The notes under the pieces are model-generated. The model was given only the letters and a program-made list of their open reading frames with translations. It was not told where the DNA came from and searched no databases. The translations under genes were made by a program, and so were the position numbers. Of a DNA stretch of 64,000 nucleotides, positions 28,901 to 40,900 are shown in pieces; the stretch's first letter is position 1, and every line of letters starts with the position of its first letter. This DNA is from Gordionus sp. m RMFG-2023 (lineage: Eukaryota > Nematomorpha > Gordioida > Chordodea > Parachordodidae): positions 57,637,561 through 57,701,560 of the forward strand of contig NC_088775.1 in the NCBI RefSeq assembly GCF_954871325.1, in the 5' to 3' direction.

Positions 28901-31900
28901 TTGCATAAACATCTTTGAATATAGCTATATTCATAACTGCTGCATCTTTCTTTAAATTAGCCACAAGTGTATTTATAATCCTGGGATCTAATATTGATGC
29001 AACATAATTGTGAAGTGTTAATATATATTGGCTATATTCTTCATATTTATTTTTCATTAATGAAGCAGCTTCTCTTATTGAAACGTCAGAATTTCCTATC
29101 TCCTAATTTTTCAAAGTCTCCAGAATATCATTGTATAATAGTATGGCCATCCCTATAGTTGGGGATTGCGCGCTAATTTCTACGGTTATTTGATAAAAAG
29201 GAGTTAGAAATTCTTCTAAATTAGTGAAGAAATCAAAATTCTCTGAAGACAAATCGGTCTCAATTAATCCAAGGTCGCTGAGATGTAATATTGCATTGAC
29301 ATTCTATAAAAATATATATAAAAAATTAGATATAATATACAAAAATATTTTTATTATATACCTTATTAATGGCTTTTAGCATTAGATATACGCTGTTCCA
29401 TCTTGTCTTTACGGGAAGAGGTATTTTTGTTGCCCCATTAAAAGATTCATATGTCTGCAACAATTTTGGCGACATATGTAATTTAAAAACCTATATTTGA
29501 TAATTTATCATCAAAATATATTAGACCCTCTTTGACAATAAGGTTAGGTATATGGGCCATTCAACGATGCTTATATAAAACGACTTTAAAATTTACTTCA
29601 TTATATTTCTTAATTATTTCAACAGCCTTGATAATATTGCACCCGTTATCATGAGTGATAGACATAATATTATCACTAATTTTAAAATAATTTAATGATG
29701 ATATCAAAAGGGATGATATTTCGTCTCCTGTATGTGGATGGGGGAACGATATCCAAAATTATATTTATTATCTTCCACTCTTGGTTGATATAATGTAGTG
29801 TAATTGAACAGAATGAGGATCCATTAGGAGACGTCCATGCCTCACTGGTTATTGAAAATTTACTCTTATTTTTTTTTAATTTTTCAATAAGATGTGTTTT
29901 AGACATCTCATAAACCTTCCCAAAATTTTTAGAGAAGGTTTGCTTACACCATATTTTCAAATAGTTATTTGAATAGTGTATCATTTTCTTAAAATGTTCA
30001 TTATCCACTAAATTGAATGGACAGTTGGCTTTAATTAAAAAATTTAATATTAATTTGTTCATATATAGGTTTTCATGTATTAGGGGCATTCTTATTCCGG
30101 GTATTGTATCTTGGGCTTTAATTTGAGACAACTCCGTAAACATTGTCGAGTGCACGGTCTTGAGGTGTCTCTTTAGATTAGCTTAACAAAAAAACGATGA
30201 TAAAAATATATGTCGAAAATACTACAAATATGAACTAAATACACTTAAAAATATGATAAGGCAAAATATTTTTTAATTTGAAAATGTAAAAAAAATTTTA
30301 TGACAAAATAAAACTACTACTAATAATAAGTAATGTACTTTGTGATGTATTGTAACTATATTTGGTCTGGCAATGTATGCATTTCTTCTGAGATTTCCTT
30401 GGCGTTAGCAAAAAAGAATTTTTTATATCTACTGGATTGGATAATGTATAATCCGTAGAAAATGAAGCGACTAATTCTTGCCCTATTGACTGAGATAATG
30501 AAAACTCATCGCTTGGAATGTTGATCGGTGTAGAGGTTGATTGTGTATCATTGAAAAAATAATCAGACTCATCGAAATTGGTAAACATATCTATTATAAA
30601 AAATTAAAGTGATATTTAGTTTTGAAAATATAATAAAATAAGAGCGATAAAAATTGTAGAATAAAAAAATTTTTTAAATGAAAATTAATAATATTTTTAT
30701 TCCTATATATAGTAGCAGAGAGAAGCTTATGGAGAAGGGGGGGGGGAGTATTTTTCGTAATAAAAAAATTATTAAGGAAATATAAAACTTCCGTTTTTTA
30801 AAGAAATTGTGTATTATTTAACTCATTTATAAAGTGTTCCAGTTTATACACAAAAATAAATTTCAAAGAAAAAAGGATTATTTTAATTTTTTTTACAAGT
30901 TAAAACTTTTTATAAATTGCAAATGCTTTCTTTATTTTTATTATTTTTGCAAACAAAATAAAAATATTTTTATATGGATGGGTTTTTTTAATCGACAATG
31001 TGTTTCATTAAATCATCACAATTCACAACAGTAATTATAAATAAATTCTGTCGCCACTATGGCGAGGGTGAGGAGGGGTATTTTTACAGAATAAAACTTT
31101 TTTTAAAGTTAAAGAATAAAAAAAATATTTTATTTCCTATATACAAGTGTTGTGTTGTTGTGAAAAACATAAAATTATTTTCTTTGTAAAAATAATTAAA
31201 ACTTAGATGCCTAACTATTTTTTATAAAAATATATATTACATTTTCCAAATTTTGTTCTTGAGTCCGTTTTCAGTACGATTTGTATTTGTACCATCACCA
31301 TTTTTGAGATATTCAATAAATATATATAACTTAGTTTAAAATATGATTTTCGAAATAAATACTAAAGATAAAAATTAATTTAGAGAATCATCTTTAAGAA
31401 ATTTAAAAAAAAACTAGATAAATTGAAATTCGATTAAATTATTGAAGAAAATATAAATTATTAACATAAATATTTTCATTCCCTTTCATGATTAGTTTTA
31501 ATGCTGTAAAAATCTTCCTTATGCACTTAATAATATAAAAATAGTTGAAATCCGAGCGATTCAATTATGAAAATTAAAATTTTTACCTAAAATGAACTTG
31601 TTGGAATCAGTAAAAATTGTTTTGAGTTGTTTTAATTTATGAGTAATGGGGAAAAAATAGTATATGTTGAAGCACCAACCTACATGTATTGTTTTGCTAT
31701 TCACATTCACACTAATGTTATTAATGCTTGAATTTTTAGCTATAACGGCTCACTCAAGAATTTTGTAAAGTTAAAATAGGTATCCTATAAATCCCATAAA
31801 AGTTTAGTTGAAGATGCTTAAGTAACCGTAAACTAGTAATTATATAAAGCTTTTGCTCAAAGCTCTCAATTTGCCAAATATGAATACTTACATAAAATTA

Positions 31901-34900
31901 TTTTAGCTAAAATATTAATCGGGCCGTTTTAAAATATCGACCCAAATAAGGCTTTTTAACAACACTATATTGTGATTAATGTAGAATAAAATAATAAAGC
32001 TTTTTTATTTATAATTAGAATAAGATGAATAAATAAGGTTTATAATTTTTCTTAGTTTTCCTTATAAAAATTTCATTTTTGTATATTTCGCTACAAAATC
32101 ACACTAACTGTGATTAAAAATACATGTTTACTCTACCCAAGTAGAGACTATGCAAATTAAATTTTTATTTAGCCTGAGCCCATTGTAACTTATTCTAAAA
32201 CCCCATCTCAGTTATTGATATATACCAATTGATTTTTAAGCACTACTAGCACCTTCCTCCTTTCTTTAGCGCTGAGTCTGAAAATATTTAAATTTATTTA
32301 AATAAAAAGCATTTTAATTTTTATAGTATTTGTCCTCTTTCGTTTATTCTCAGCAAACTATAATTTTGGATTTTTTAAATTAAACCATAACTCGACCAGA
32401 TATAAATTTTTTTATTCCGAAACTGACTTGCTTGCAGGGCTATATTATCTAACAATAAAAACAACTCCGGATCTTAATCAAGGGTCTGAACCAACGGTCC
32501 GACCACGGGTCTGTTAACGGTCTGTGCTCTGGGTTCGTGCTCAGACTGGTTTAGTTGATGTTTAGACCAAAACCCGGGTCTTGATTTTATACAACCAACC
32601 AATTAACAACACTAGGGGGGGGGGTTAAAAAAAATTTTTTTGAACACTTAATTGCTTATATTTCTGGATTTGTTAAAATTGTTTTATATTTTATATAACA
32701 AAATTTTAGGGTATTTTATTATATATTTTACATTCCTTTATTTAATCATGTATATATTTTTATTAATTATAATATTTTCAAAATGTTGATATTTTATATA
32801 ATACAGATTTGAATATTAAAAATTATAATGTATAAAGACTCTATTTTAAAAAAAGTAATTTTTTACAATTATATAAAATATGTGTAATTCTTATGCAAAT
32901 AATGGTATTTAAAAAAATATGATGATATTATCTTATAAATAATACTTTTTTTACAAAAAAAAATTGATTATATATTAAAACTAATAAAATTTTATTGCTA
33001 TGATTTGAATTTAAAAAGAGAAATCTACTTTTTTCTGAGATTTTGCTAATTCATCTAGAATCAAATTTTTATCTAAAATAATCTCCTTATAAATATTCAA
33101 TGGGGTTAATCCATTTAAACGTTTTTCACCAGTTGTGTTTCTTAAATAGGTTTTTAACCTTTTTAAAGTTGAAAAAGATCTTTCATTAGTGCAGGTACTA
33201 ATTGGCAAGGTAAAATAATTAATAATGTTTTGATATTAAGCAGGGAATCTAAAATGCAATTACACATGGAAAGGGCCTGCAGAGCATTTTTTGGTCTTAA
33301 AGAATACCCTATTCTGTCAAGATTTTTATACCAAAATTCGACATCACAAAGTAACTTATCATATGAACCTACTAAATCATCAGCATAAAACTTTGAGATT
33401 TTTTTAATATCCTCTCGTGTTCCAAGTGTAATCACCAGTTTAGACTCAACCGGCAAAAGAAAATAAAAGCTTTTTAAAATATAATTATGACTAATAAATC
33501 TTTCTTTTAATTGAAATAAAAATGTATCAATAAGGGGAATAAAAATGTTTATATAAAAATCCTCAATCGTAGATGCATCAATATTTGATCGATTGGATTG
33601 TCTAGAGACTATTCTAGGTTTAAAATTTCAATTCCAAACATATTAGAAAACTCCTTTACTTTTTCATATATTTCATAAGATTTTTCATCCACATTCTCTC
33701 TGATTTTGTTAATATTTCAACAATATCCTTTGCTCTATTCATAATCTCCCTTAAATCCAAATCAATTTTTTGTGGCGATAAATTCATATGTATAATTAAA
33801 TAAGAAATAAACACATTGAATTGAAATTAAAAACTGTAGCTTAATAATAGCCTGTAAAAGATTTTCGGCATCTGCTGAATCTTTTTCCTTGCTTGATATA
33901 TAAAATTCTAGTGCTGCAAAGACAACATCATATATTTCAATAAAGAATTTCACCGACTCTTGTCTTTTGATGTATCTGGTCGGACAAAATCTTTTTAGTT
34001 TTTTTTTTGATTTTTTGAGTCAATATCATGATACGTTTGAATAAATAACTCCCTTTTTTGGGTGGTGTTGAAATAGCTGCAAACCAAAAATAAATATAAA
34101 AATAATCAAATGTGTATATCTATTATTATAATTTTAAAACATAAAAATCAAGCGTTTATTAAGAATTTATTAAATTAAAATTAAAATTTTTTTTTCCATT
34201 TTTCACGGGGGGGGGGGTTGAACCATTAACCCCCTCCCCATGCTTACGCCACTGCTCATACAACTAACATTAAATACGATCCTAATTTTTCTTCGTCTAT
34301 ATTATTTCTCAGCCTATTTTTTATAATTTACTAAATGTTCTCTCGCAATTAACTTGAGTAGATAAAGAAATGTATTCATATGTGAAAAATAAATTAATGC
34401 ACTTGTGTGCATATTGTATCTTTTAAGAATTTCATACAGGCATATTAATCAATTGTTACATTTATTATCACAATTCACATTCTGAGTTATTATCTTATTC
34501 TACTTTTTCATTAGACTCCTCACCTGCTCATACGATATCATCGTCCGTTTCATTTAATTCTGCTATTAAATTTTTGAATTCACAGGCAAATGAACACAAT
34601 TCGTTACGTTATTTAACATTCAATATATTTGCTGTGTCACTTTTTCCAAGGCCTTTGCAGAAATACCGTTACTATCATTTTTATCAAAATGCCTAGGATA
34701 ATATTGCACATTCAAAATAAACTCTCTTTTTGCAGAAATCGTTCTGATGTTTATAATTTGATCAATTATAGGACGAAATACTTCGACCCTATAATTTCAA
34801 ATCAAATCCAAAAAGTTTTTTTTTATCTCATTAATTTTTCCGACGATAACATCCACAACAGTTATCGATAATCTGGTATTTAAAAAAAAGTTATGAAGAA

Positions 34901-37900
34901 TATATTTTTTAATGTTTACCTAATAAATTCTAAATAACAAATAAAAGTTGTTTATTAGCCTGCCCATTGTTAAAATTTTTCAAAGGTCCATTAGCACTTT
35001 TTAAATTATTTAGCTAGCCAATCCAATTTGATAGAAGGGCGTGGGCTATAACCAGATCATTTGGGCAAAAAAATTCAAAAATATTTTAAATAACGATTAA
35101 CTGAAATTTTAATTTAACATGTTTACAATATATATATTTACAAGTTTGCTTTAAAAATTTTCAAAAAGATTCACAAATAATGATTATGACATTTGACACT
35201 TTTTTATGGTCATCTTCACTGAAATTTTAATATAACATGTTTATAATATATATTTTTACTTATTTTCTTTGAAAAAATTCAAAAAAGTTCTAAATAACGA
35301 TTATAACAATTCTCACTTTTCTATGGTACATCTTCACTGAAATTTTAATTTAACATTTTTGCAATATATATTTTTACCGATTTACTTTAAAAAAGTTCAA
35401 AAATAACGATTATGACAATTGTCACTTTCTATGGTACATCTTCACTGAAATTTTAATTTAACATGTTTACAATATATATTTTTACCCATTTACTTCAAAA
35501 AAGTTCAAAAATAACGATTATGACAAAAATTTTAATTTAACATGTTTACAATATATATTTTTACCCATTTGCTTCAAAAAAAGTTAAAAAATAACGTTTA
35601 TGACAATTGTCACTAGAGATCTGCAAAGTTAGGCCCGAGTCCATCGGGCCTAATTTTAGTTAAAATAATCGGGTTCGGGCCGGGCCTAATATTTTAAAAA
35701 AAATTCGGGCCGGGTCGGGTCGGATTTTGGATATTTTTTTAAATATATCTAAATTTATCAATTTTATATTGAATTTTTTATGTCAAATAAAAATATTTGA
35801 TTTTATTTATTGAAACTAAACTACATATAATATATGTCTTTTATTTTGAGTAATTATAAAGATTAATTTCTATATTTAAATAAATTCGGGCCTGGCTAGT
35901 TCGGTAAATTTTTTTAAAAAAAATTTCGGGTTCGGGCCGGGCCGGCAAAACTTTTTAAAAAATTTCAGGCCGGGCCGGGCTTGAAAAATTAGGCCCGATG
36001 CAGATCACTTATTGTCACTCTTCTATGGCACATCTTCACTGAATTTATTTTAACATCTTTACAATATATGTTTTTACCTATTTACTTTAAAAAAATTCAA
36101 AAAAGTTAAAAAATAACGATTATGACAATTGTCACATATCTATTACGTCAAAAAATTTCAAAAAACTTTAGAAATAACGATTATGACAATTGTCACTTAT
36201 CTAGGGTACAACTTCACTGAATTTTTACTTAAACGTATTTACAATTTATGTTTTTACCCATTAGCGTCAAAAATAAACAAATATGTTTAAAAATACAGAT
36301 TATGATATTTATCATTTTTAGAAAGGAACATCATAATTGATTTTATAATTTAACATCTTTATAATATAAATTATATTTTCATCCTTTTCTGTCAAAGATT
36401 TCATAAATGTTAAAAAATAACATGACAATTATCACAAAGACGATCATGTAAAATAACTTATAAAAGTTTACTATAAATATTTAAAAATAAAAACTAGTTC
36501 TTATACACTTTAAAAATAGCTAATTTTATAAAAATGATAAAAATATATCTATATAAATAAAAGATTTCAACTAAAAAATTGTTTATTTAAATAATATTTA
36601 CAAAAGAATTAATAAAAAAAGTTTATTAACAAAAAAGAAAAAATCATTTAAAATTCAAATCAAATCAAATTTTGCTTAAAATTTGAGCGTGAAAATCATT
36701 AATTAATTGTAACAAAAATGATATTACTTAACTTACATTGCAGCTTATCATTTTTTTATTAAAAGATATCAAATAAATATTAATTTTCATAATCGAAATG
36801 GAAAATTTTTAACTTCCGGTGGAAAATTTGAAGTGATAGAACGTTACGATTCAAACATATGATTAAAATCTGCATGTTGCCTAAATGGAAAAAATATATT
36901 GAGTATGAATATGGAAATTATCTTCAAGGATGGATATAAACTGATAAGTGATTGTATTTGTACTTTGTATTTTATTTAATCATATATTTCTTATTTTAGG
37001 TTTTAAATTTTATTTCTAGAGTACCTTCCCCGTCCCTTTTTTTTAAAATAAATAGGGCCGTAGGTTTTGGGTGTGGGCTGTTCTCTTGGTCCGACCTATC
37101 TGTTCTAGCCCACAGACGTTTAAATAATAGTTTATGAACTATTATGCGTACAAGTACGTGCGGCTTGCCCACAAACGTGTGAAGGGCTCCTCATATTTTA
37201 CTTTATACCTAACTTAAATCTTCCAATTAGATGGAAACCTAGCGTAGCTCTGTTGTACTTACAACGTTGAGAGGGCGTATGCGCTTTATTCCGTATTTTC
37301 ATAATATATTATAAAATAAAAAATATTAAATTATACATTTCTTTAAAATATAATAAATATTTAAATATAAATAAAATAAATTATTTTACTAAAAATATAT
37401 AAATAATAATTAATGCTTGTAATTACTATTCACGACTTACTCAAGTTTTAGAAGTCTAAAAAAAAATAATTGTATTGTTAATTAATAATAAAAACTAATT
37501 TGAAATCACGACTTGAGTTCACGACTCGAGTTCATAACTCAAGTCAGTTTGGGTCGATTTTTTCTACCCAAAACTTAGACTCAGTTTTCGACTAAGTCGA
37601 CTCGACTCAGTCGTTTAACAACACTAGGTAGGTCTATAAGTCGAAAGGCTTGGTAATACAAAAGGCTAAAAAATAATATTGATAAAAATAACAAAGAAAA
37701 TGATGATTGATTTATTGCTTTTATTAGAGAAAAAATATTATAATAACATTACAATATTTAAAATATGGAAATTTTAAGATCTTTTCAATTTTTTTATTAA
37801 TTCTTTGAAATAATTTACGGTTTTTAAAAATTAATTTTATTATATTAATTTTTAAATTTATATTTTTAATTAACCCTTTCGCGCCCATGGATAACTTTTG

Positions 37901-40900
37901 GAATCATAATTTTTCAATAAAATTTATATGCATTAAAAATGGCCACTGATAATTTTTTGAAATCATATTTTTAATTTTTAATATTTGCTCTTTCGTATTT
38001 TATCACTAACTCTTTTGTTTCATATGTTATTATTAGTGATGTTAAAAGTTACTTTTGAAACATAACTAGTTACAGTTACTAGTTACATTGGTAAAAACAT
38101 AACTAGTTATAGTTACTAGTTACATTTTTAGAAAAGTAACTAGTTATTAGTTACAGTTATTTTCATAAGTAACTAGTTACTTACTTTATACATCCTTCAT
38201 ATGCACATTATATATTTATTGAATGCATTTATTTAATATAAAAAAAATTAGGATAAACAAAGTATAATCAGTTATTTAAAATAATATACAATTTATTTAT
38301 ATAAAAAAATATCGCAAAATTGAATATTTACATCGATTATAAAAATATATATTTGCATTGAAAAAAAAACATTTATTTTTCATAAAAATTAGAATCTAAT
38401 AAATGTTTATTTGCTTTCAACAACAAATTAATTTCAAAGTTATTATCTAGGAGACGTGCTCGTTTATCTCCAAAAATGAGCCTACCTAGACTGAATAAGC
38501 GCTCTACGGGAGCACTTGATGTTAGAACAACATTATATTTAATAAAGAGTAATTTTAACTTTGGAAAATCGTTATATAAAGAAAAAGTGTTGTTATTAGA
38601 TTTGATAAAGTTTTCTATAAGTTCATTATCCAGAATATTTTGGCGCTTTAGGTCAAAAAATCTAACTACACATCAAGTGATGTTGGTTTTGAGCATGATT
38701 CATTCGTCAAGGATTCACTTTGAGGTATTAAGGTATTTATTAAATTTAAAATTTCCTCCTTTTTTGCTTTATTCCTTTCTTGCCTTATTCCTTTCTTGCC
38801 TAATCCAAGGCCAGTCAGTTTTAAATAAAGGGTGAAGAATTGCAGCAATGATGTTGTCATTATCATAAAGATTATTAAACCTATAACATGATATTATTAA
38901 TTTATAAATAATTATTTGATTTTAGTTACCTTTTTTCAATACTAGCTAATATAGTATCCTTTAGAGGTTGACAATATTTTAATCCCTGCACATCTGCCAT
39001 ACATATAAGTATTTGTGTTATTGTTGGGAACAATCAAACATTTTCACAAAATTTTAAATTAATAAATTTAATTTAAAATTAATTTATCACAACATATTAA
39101 AAATAAAATTAATTATTTGAATATATCTTTAAAAGTAACTAGTTACTTTTGGCAGTTACATTTCAAAAATTTTAACTAGTTACAGTTACTAGTTACAATT
39201 TTAAAAATATAACTAGTTACAGTTATTTTTTAGCCAAAATGTAACTAGTTACATCACTAGTTATTATATCATATTATAGTTTTAAAAAATCAATTTTTTC
39301 TTACCATTTTCGCGCCAAAATTTTAATTCATTTTTTCGGTTATCAAAACTTGCTAAAAATATAAGTAATAATTTTATTAATAATATATATATATATTAAT
39401 ATTTTTATATAAAAATTATCATCTTTTTAAACATTTTAGGTGCTGGAATTTGAGCATAGTCATTTCTTATGCACTTAAATATTTTTTATCAATAAATGGG
39501 AATTTTAGCCCAAATTATTTAGGATATTTAGATTTAGGGTTAAAACGGAAGTGGGGAAGGGGGGGGGGTAATCAGATTATATTTTGATAATAGTTAACTG
39601 AATTGATTATTTAATGTCTAATAGTTTTCTTGGATATAGAGAGAGGTCCTAATTAATATTATATATATTTAACATGTAATAATATGAGATACTTTTTAAT
39701 CACTATGTAGATATGACTACACTTATCCCTGAGGGTGATATTTCTGAAGCTGATATAGAGAGCTTAGATGAAGAAGACAATTATTATCCTTTGCTAGGAG
39801 ATGATTTGCCAACCTCATCTTATATTACAAATGAACTAGGTCTTGAATTGGAGGATATAATCGAAGATACTACTATAGCTAAAATAAAAGATAACCATCT
39901 TTGGTCTAAGAAAGACATTGGAAACATGAATACAGAATTTACTCCTATGATGGAAATTCCTGAACCAGGTTCAACTCCTATAACCTATTTTCGTAAATTT
40001 TTGGACAACCAAATGATCAGCAATTTTGTATCAGAAACAAATATTTATTTCTTCCAATGTTGTGGAAAATCTATAATGAAATTGAAAAATTTATTGGAAT
40101 ACATTTTTATACTAGCTTAGTTAAGATGCCTTCTATATGGCAGTATTGGTCGGTTGAGACATCTATTCCACAAGTATCAGAAACTATGTCCCGCAATCGT
40201 TTTCTTATGATCCGAAAATTTTTCCATATTAATAATAACAAAAATATGTTAAATAGAGAAGATAAAGGTTACGATTCAAAATTCAACTTTTCATATGCCA
40301 GCTAAAAAAAAAATTTCAAAAAAATTCAACTCGAAGAGAAGTTAGCTGTAGACGAATTCATAATTCCTTTCAAGAAGCGCCCTAAATTAAGACAATACAT
40401 TAAACCGAAGCCCCATAGATGGGGGATAAAAGTGTTTGCCCTATGTGGCTCTTCTGGATTTATGTATGATTTTGAAATTTACCAGGGAAAGTTTACTAAT
40501 ACTATAAAATCATATTTAGGTATCAGTGGAGATATCGTACTTCGCCTCTCTGAAATAATACCATCAAATAAAAACCATAAATTATATATGGGAATTTTTT
40601 TTCCTCATACCAATTATTTATTATTCTTAAAAAAAGGGATATTTGGTGTCCGGAACCGTAAGTATCAGGATGCGCACTTAAAAACGATAAGGCTTTAAAA
40701 AAAGGAAGGAAGAGGCGCTGTAGATTATAAAAGTGAAAAAAACGGTATTATTATCTGCAAATGGCAGGACAACAAAGCTGTTATTACAATATCTAATTTT
40801 ATAGGTGTTTTACCTACGACCAATAAACGATGGTCTGTATCGGACAAAACCTTTATAAATGTAGAAATGCCCGCTATAATTATAAACTATGAGGGAATGG

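Larger units (their letters stand above)
26898..34254. mobile_element. T5: hAT of the CAGTGGCGTAGCC type
   Basis: Left end CAGTGGCGTAGCCAGG, right end ATGCTTACGCCACTG, flanked by a perfect 8-bp duplication CTCATACA (26890-26897, 34255-34262). Long G or C runs sit just inside both ends. Removing T6 leaves about 1.7 kb, with part of a hAT transposase on the minus strand at 33011-34075. The CAGTGGCGTAGCC terminus is widespread among animal hATs. Confidence 0.88.
23420..36590. mobile_element. T4: inverted satellite-bearing arms, possible foldback element
   Basis: Arms at 23420-24390 and 35085-36590 are inverted repeats sharing both the 118-bp satellite and a unique outer segment (AGTTGAAATCTTTTATT, AGAACTAGTTT, TTATTTTACATGATCGTCTT). 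The right arm also carries a later MITE. No TAGTGTTGTTAA terminus or TSD is visible. It may therefore be a relative of T3 that has lost its terminal arrays, or a foldback element. The interior holds M copy B, T5, T6 and a MULE relic. Confidence 0.5.

Noticed and set aside
27491-31967. A simple separate element nested in T6 between the inner termini
   Set aside because: Flanking 8-mers (AATCACAA and TATTGTGA) are not a duplication but part of a longer inverted repeat, so plain nesting is not supported.
26936-32614. Possible LTR element because of long terminal repeats
   Set aside because: The repeats are inverted, not direct, and the coding region is a hAT transposase with a BED finger. No LTR or virus-like element was supported anywhere in the window.
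38476-38835. 119-codon + strand ORF inside T9
   Set aside because: The opposite strand encodes the hAT dimerisation motif, and the + reading is its antisense shadow.
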